NCBI RefSeq assembly: GCF_002906575.1
Contig: NZ_CP026309.1
Coordinates: 1,736,001-1,800,000, forward strand
Source of the DNA: Salinigranum rubrum
GTDB lineage: Archaea > Halobacteriota > Halobacteria > Halobacteriales > Haloferacaceae
Length of the DNA: 64,000 bases
Direction: 5' to 3'
Below are positions 59,132 to 64,000 of the stretch, in pieces; the stretch's first letter is position 1; every line of letters begins with the position of its first letter. The translations under genes and the position numbers were made by a program. The notes beneath the pieces were generated by a model, which was not told the origin of the DNA, did no database searches, and worked only from the letters and a program-made list of their open reading frames with translations.

Positions 59132-61980
59132 ATGACCGGTCCCCCGACCGAGAGCGAGGGGCTCGACGCGTTCACGCACCTCCACGAGCGGGTGCGGGGC
59201 GCACTCTCCGAGCGGGGGTTCTCGACGCCGACGGAGCCACAGCGACGGGCGATTCCGCCCCTGGCGTCGGGCCGGAACGCGCTCGTCATCGCGCCGACGG
59301 GAACGGGAAAGACGGAGACGGCGATGCTGCCGGTGTTCTCGGACATCTGTGGGATGCGTGAGGAAGAGCGCGAGGGCATCTCGGCGCTGTACATCACGCC
59401 CCTGCGGGCGCTGAACCGCGACATGCGCGACCGGCTGGAGTGGTGGGGGGAGAAACTGGACATCGAGGTCGACGTCCGCCACGGCGACACCACGCAGTAC
59501 CAGCGGACGAAGCAGGCGAACGACCCGCCCGACGTGCTGGTGACGACGCCCGAGACGCTCCAGGCGATGCTCACCGGGGAGAAGCTCCGGCGGGCGCTCT
59601 CGGACGTGTCACACGTCGTCGTCGACGAGGTGCACGAACTCGCCTCGTCGAAGCGGGGCGCACAGTTGTCGGTGGGGCTCGAACGGCTCCGTCTGCTCTC
59701 GCACGAGTTCCAGCGTATCGGCCTCTCGGCGACGGTCGGCTCGCCCGAGGAGGTGGGCCGGTTCCTCACCGGCGACCGCGACTTCACCATCGTCGAAGTC
59801 GACGTGGGCAACCGTGTCGAGTTCGACGTTCACTGGCCCGAGCCGGAGGAGGGAGACCGCCTGCTGTCGGGGGAACTCGCCTGCGACGAGGAGATGGCTA
59901 CTCACGTCCGGTTCATCCGCGACCTCGTCCGCGAGAACGAGTCGACGCTGATCTTCGTCAACACCCGCCAGACCGCCGAGGCGCTCGGTGCGCTCTTCAC
60001 GAAACTGGACGAACCCATCGGCGTCCACCACGGGTCGCTCTCGCGGGAGGCGCGCGTCGAGGTCGAAGACCGGTTCAAATCGGGCGGGATCGACGGCCTC
60101 GTCTGCACGTCGTCGATGGAACTCGGCATCGACGTGGGGCGGGTGGACCACGTCGTCCAGTACGGTAGCCCGCGCGAGGTGGCTCGACTGCTCCAGCGCG
60201 TCGGGCGGGCGGGGCACCGACAGGACCTCGTCTCGGAGGGAACCGTCGTCGTCGGCCACCCGGACGACGCGCTGGAGGCGCTCGTCATCGCCCGACGGGG
60301 TCGAGAAGGAGAGGTCGAGCCCGCGGCCATCCACCACGGGAGCCTCGACGTGGTCGCCAATCAGCTCGTCGGCTTACTGATGGACGTCGGGGAGGTCCGC
60401 GCCCCCGACGCGTACGAACTCCTCACCCGCGCGTATCCGTTCCGGGCTCTCTCGGAGGAGCAGTTCAAATCGGTCGTGCGAGAGCTGTCGAAGAACCGCC
60501 TCGTCTGGCTCGACGAGGACGCTGATCGGCTGGAGAGGTCGGGCGGGACGTGGCAGTACTTCTACGCGAACCTCTCGATGATCCCCGACGAGGAGACGTA
60601 CGAGGTGTACGACCTTTCCTCGCGAACGCAGGTCGGTACCCTCGACGAGCGGTTCGTCGTCAACTTCGCCGAACCCGGCGCGTCGTTCATCCAGCGCGGG
60701 GAGATGTGGCGCATCGACGAGATCGACGACGAGGACGGGAGAGTAAACGTCAGCCCCATCGCCGACCCCACGGGCGAGATTCCCTCGTGGGTCGGCCAGG
60801 AGATTCCCGTCCCGCAGGCCGTCGCGCGGGAAGTGGGCGAACTCCGGGGCGTCGCCGGGTCCCAGTTGGAACGGGGGGCCGACCTCGATGCGGTCGCTCG
60901 CGACCTCTGTGTTCGGTACCCGGCCGACGTCGAGACGCTGAAGCACGCGCTCGAACCGGTCGCCCGCCACGTCGAGGCCGGCCACCCGCTGCCGACCGAC
61001 GCTCGACTCGTGGTCGAATCGAGCGCCCGACAGGTCGTGTTGAACTCCACCAACGGCCACCAGGTGAACGAGACGCTCGGGAGACTGCTCGCGGCGCTCG
61101 TCGGCCAGCGGACCGGGTCGTCGGTCGGGATGGAGGTCGATCCCTATCGAATAGAGTTCGAGGTGCCGGCGAAGACGCGCGCCTCGGCGTTCGTGTCTAC
61201 CCTGAACGAGACGGACCCCGCCCACGTCGAGGCCATCTGCGAACTCGCGCTGAAGAACTCCGACACGCTCAAGTTCACCCTGGCGCAGGTCGCCGCGAAG
61301 TTCGGGACCCTCAAGCGGTACCAGGGGCGGGGGCGGTTCGGCGGCGACCGCCTCCTCGCGGCGCTGGCGGATACCCCGTGTTCGACGAAGCCGTTCGGGA
61401 GGTGTTCCACCGCGACCTGGCTGTGGAGGCGACGGCCGACCTCCTCCGTGGACTCCGCGAGGGGGGGACGGAAATCGAGGTCGCTCGCGAGCGAACGCCG
61501 CTCGGGACGGGCGGGCAGTCGTCGGGGCGGGAGTTGCTCGTTCCCGAAAACGCGGACGCGAGCGTCATCGACGCGGTGCGCGAGCGCATCCAGAACGACC
61601 GGGTCATCCTCTTTTGCTTACACTGTCAGGAGTGGCGGCGGAAGACCAAAGTCAGGAGAGTGCGCGACCGGCCCGAGTGTCCCGAGTGCGGCGCGACGCG
61701 AATCGCCGCGCTGAACCCGTGGGACGAGGAGGCGGTGAAGGCCGTCCGCGCCCCGGAGAAAGACGACGAGCAGGAGCGTCTGACCGAGCGGGCGTATCGG
61801 TCGGCGAGTCTCGTGCAGGCGCACGGCAAGAAGGCGGTGGTGGCGATGGCTGCCCGCGGCGTCGGCCCGCACAACGCGGCGCGCATCATCTCCAAGCTTC
61901 GGGAGGACGAGGACGACTTCTATCGGGACATCCTCGAACAGGAGCGGCAGTACGCCAGGACGCAGTCGTTCTGGGACTGA
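59132..61980 (+). CDS. lhr: Lhr-like DEAD/DEAH helicase (frameshifted)
   Basis: A large superfamily 2 helicase of about 949 residues related to archaeal Lhr proteins that act in repair and RNA/DNA processing. N-terminal RecA domain: PTEPQRRAIPPLASGRN, Walker A APTGTGKTETA, DEVH box VVVDEVHELASSKRG, then GLSATVGSPEEV. Second RecA domain: STLIFVNTRQTAEALG and LLQRVGRAGHRQDLVSEG. The frame breaks at CCCC 61374-61377; one extra C links ALADTP to VFDEAVREVFHRDL. The end has a zinc pair CLHCQEWRRK and CPECGATRI, then a helical tail. Normal length once repaired. Confidence 0.9.
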
Positions 61981-62074
61981 GACGGTCCGTCGTGAGCCGC
62001 TCCCGGTGTTCGGCGGAGCGGCCGACGAACTGCCGGTGAACAGTTACGACAGACCGTCTGAACTGCAGACTCCG

Positions 62075-63804
62075 TCACGTCTCCTCGTCGCCAGCCGAAT
62101 CCGGGGCCGACGCGGGCTCCGAAACCACCTCGACGCCGCGGAACTCGAACCGGGCGCCCCCCATGCTGCCCTCCGTGACTGTGACCGTCCACCCGTGCGC
62201 CTCAGCGATCCGTTTGACGATGGTGAGGCCGAGGCCGACGCCGTTCCTGTCGGTGGTGTACGCGGGGTCGAATATCGTCTGACGGGTCTCCTCCGGGATG
62301 CCCGGGCCGTTGTCTTCGACGTAAAAGCCCTCGTCGCCGATCGGTCCGACGCCGATGGCCACGTCGGGCCCGCCGTGCTCGACGCTGTTCCGCACCAGGT
62401 TCTCCACGATGTGTCGCAGGCGGTCCGGGTCCGCCCGAACGGTGGCGTCGGCGGCAACGTCGAGCCTCGCATCGTCGGTGGAGACCGTCCGCCAGCACCC
62501 CTCGACGACCGCCCGTAGGTCGACGGGGTCCATCTGCCCGACCGACTTCCCCTGTCGCGCCAGCGTCAGCGTGTCGTCGACGATGGTCTCGATACGGTCG
62601 AGCGACCTGGTGGCGCTCTCCAGGTGTTCGCTGTCGGACTCGCGGCGGGCCAGCGTCACTCGCCCCTGAGCGACGCTCAACGGGTTTCGCAGGTCGTGGG
62701 CGACGACGCTCGCGAACTCGTCGAGCCGCCCGTTCTGTCGCTGAAGCTCCCGCTGGTGTCGCTTGTGCGCCGTGATGTCTCGGAAGACCACCGACCAGCC
62801 GAGCAACCGGGAGTTGGCGATCGGGGTCACGACCGCGTCGAGATACCGGCTCTCCCCTCGCGCTCGATGGCGACCTCGTGACGGACGGGCTGGGACTCCT
62901 CCCCGTCGACGAACAGGCCCGTCCCGTCCGGGAGAATTCGTTCGACGGAGCCGCCGAGCGACGTGGGATCGATGCCGAACAGGTCGCACGCGGCGGGGTT
63001 GGCGTGGACGACCCGGCGGTTCCGGTCGACGACGAGGTAGGCGTCCTGCATGTTGTTGACCGTGATCGCGTGGCTGATCGGCGTGAGGTCGAGGAGCCGG
63101 TAGCGGAAGATGCCGAAGACGAGGAGCACGTTGGCGAGGGCGAACCCCGCGGACGTGAACTCGACCTGCGAGAAGAACCCGAGGTCGAACACGAAGCCGA
63201 CGTTGCCGACGAACGGCGCGACGACGGCTCCGGCGAGCGCGGCGACCTGTCCGCGGTACGGGTTCTCGGACGTGACGTACGCCCTGACGAGGAGGTAACA
63301 GCCGATCAGTACCAGCACGTACGAGTACGCGATGTGGACGTAGAACCACGGACCGAACGCCCGTTCGAGGACGCTGACAGAGCCGGCGTCGACGACCTGC
63401 ACGTCCGACCACATGAGGTGGTGGACGGGGTTCGTCGCGACCAGGAGGAACGCGACGAGCGGTTCGACGGTGAGCAGACCGATCCGGCGCGGGGTGAGTC
63501 GGGAGCCGTATCCGGCGTACTCCGCGGCCAGCACGAGCCACCCGACGGCCATGAGCCCGGAGCCGGCGTACTCGATCAGTACCCACGTCAGTTTGGCCTC
63601 CACCCCCACGCTGACCAACCGGAACAGGTACGCGACCGACCACTGAGCCGCCAGAACCAGCAGCACGACGATGGTCGCCGTCGTTCGGTCCGTCAGTTCC
63701 GTCCGCGGATGCCGAACGACGTAGACCGCGAGCAGGAGCGAGATGGCCGCGGACACGAGGAAGGGGACGACGTACGGGGAGACCATCCACTGTACGCTAT
63801 TCAT
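62075..63804 (-). CDS. sensor histidine kinase with 7TM N-terminus and PAS domain (frameshifted)
   Basis: A membrane sensor kinase of about 575 residues. The N-terminal region (1-215) shows seven hydrophobic helices of the 7TM histidine-kinase N-domain. A PAS domain follows (AYLVVDRNRRVVHANPAACD, then FRDITAHKRHQRELQ). The HisKA region is FASVVAHDLRNPLSVAQGRV with the phospho-His. ATPase boxes are DRLRHIVENLVRNSVEHGG, VEDNGPGIPEETRQ and NGVGLGLTIVKRIAEAHGW. The frame breaks at CCCC 62854-62857 (plus strand); one more C joins EREG to ESRYLDAVVTPI. The signal and response regulator are unknown. The remaining 63805-64000 shows no gene. Confidence 0.87.
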
Positions 63805-64000
63805 GCGAGGGAGGCTCCGCTCGGACCGGGGCTATCGATATCATGGCCTCACGTGGTCGTCGTGTTCGCGTTCGTATGGCTGTGCATCACCCCGGGATAG
63901 TTTCAGTGTTGTCTTTCGGTTATCACGGATTGAACCGCGACTACGCCGGGGACGAGAGCGGCGTTCGGTCCCGCCAGAACTCGGTGTGGTTCGGTCGTAT

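Noticed and set aside
1-64000. tRNA, rRNA, CRISPR arrays, IS transposases, integrases
   Set aside because: I looked for T-loop-like motifs, regular direct repeats and DDE or tyrosine recombinase motifs and found none convincing; a tRNA scan would be needed to be certain.

Overview
The window is chromosomal DNA from a halophilic archaeon (class Halobacteria, probably near Haloferacales). The composition is strongly G+C-rich. The proteins are acidic and Asp/Glu-rich, with short Tat/lipobox signals. TATA-like boxes sit about 25-33 nt upstream of start codons, as expected for leaderless haloarchaeal transcripts. The gene content is also archaeal: TFS, NAC, SBDS, an archaeal Lhr-type helicase, geranylgeranyl reductase and an RPA operon. 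I see no tRNA, rRNA, CRISPR, IS transposase, integrase or replication origin.

Layout. 1-1.7 kb: two ABC permeases of a nucleoside/simple-sugar type importer. 2.2-9.2 kb: isoprenoid reductase, Na/Pi-type carrier, M20 amidohydrolase, HhH protein, NhaC antiporter, uS10 paralogue. 9.4-16.4 kb: NUDIX hydrolase, DUF5787-like nuclease candidate, HTH protein, enoyl-CoA hydratase, MFS carrier, two DUF5789-like proteins, TFS and a tandem paralogue pair. 16.4-24.7 kb: PhoD-like phosphatase, DM13 lipoprotein, NAC-TrmI, creatininase, O-methyltransferase, methylmalonyl-CoA mutase and epimerase. 24.9-34.9 kb: catabolic stretch with two acyl-CoA ligases, acyl-CoA dehydrogenase, MFS, SDR, DapA-family aldolase and MBL lactonase-like protein. 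35-41.4 kb: regulators, MutS-like ATPase, small zinc proteins, XPD/DinG-like helicase. 41.4-48.9 kb: MFS, Nnr-MoaC, beta-propeller lipoprotein, HflX, FUN14, SBDS. 49-53.9 kb: NifU-like, thioredoxin, RibD-type reductase, GT4 glycosyltransferase, a DSPYQS-repeat protein. 54-58.1 kb: rpa-rpap-rpe operon. 58.7-63.8 kb: tiny membrane proteins, Lhr helicase, sensor kinase.

How the genes work together. Methylmalonyl-CoA mutase with epimerase, and the ligase/dehydrogenase/hydratase genes, fit acyl-CoA and odd-chain or branched-chain catabolism. NAC, SBDS, HflX, TrmI and uS10 serve translation. RPA, RPAP, Rpe, Lhr, the XPD-like helicase and the MutS-like protein serve DNA/RNA maintenance.

Two things stand out. 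First, a family of non-coding, hairpin-rich dispersed elements lies at about 1.86, 11.67, 49.0, 51.3 and 58.17 kb. They share inverted terminal arms, a common core motif and a central hairpin whose stem differs in sequence between copies but always pairs; I do not recognise this family. Second, seven otherwise intact genes carry eight -1 frameshifts, each at a run of three to five G or C. This pattern points to uncorrected sequencing indels rather than real pseudogenes, so those genes should be read as full length.
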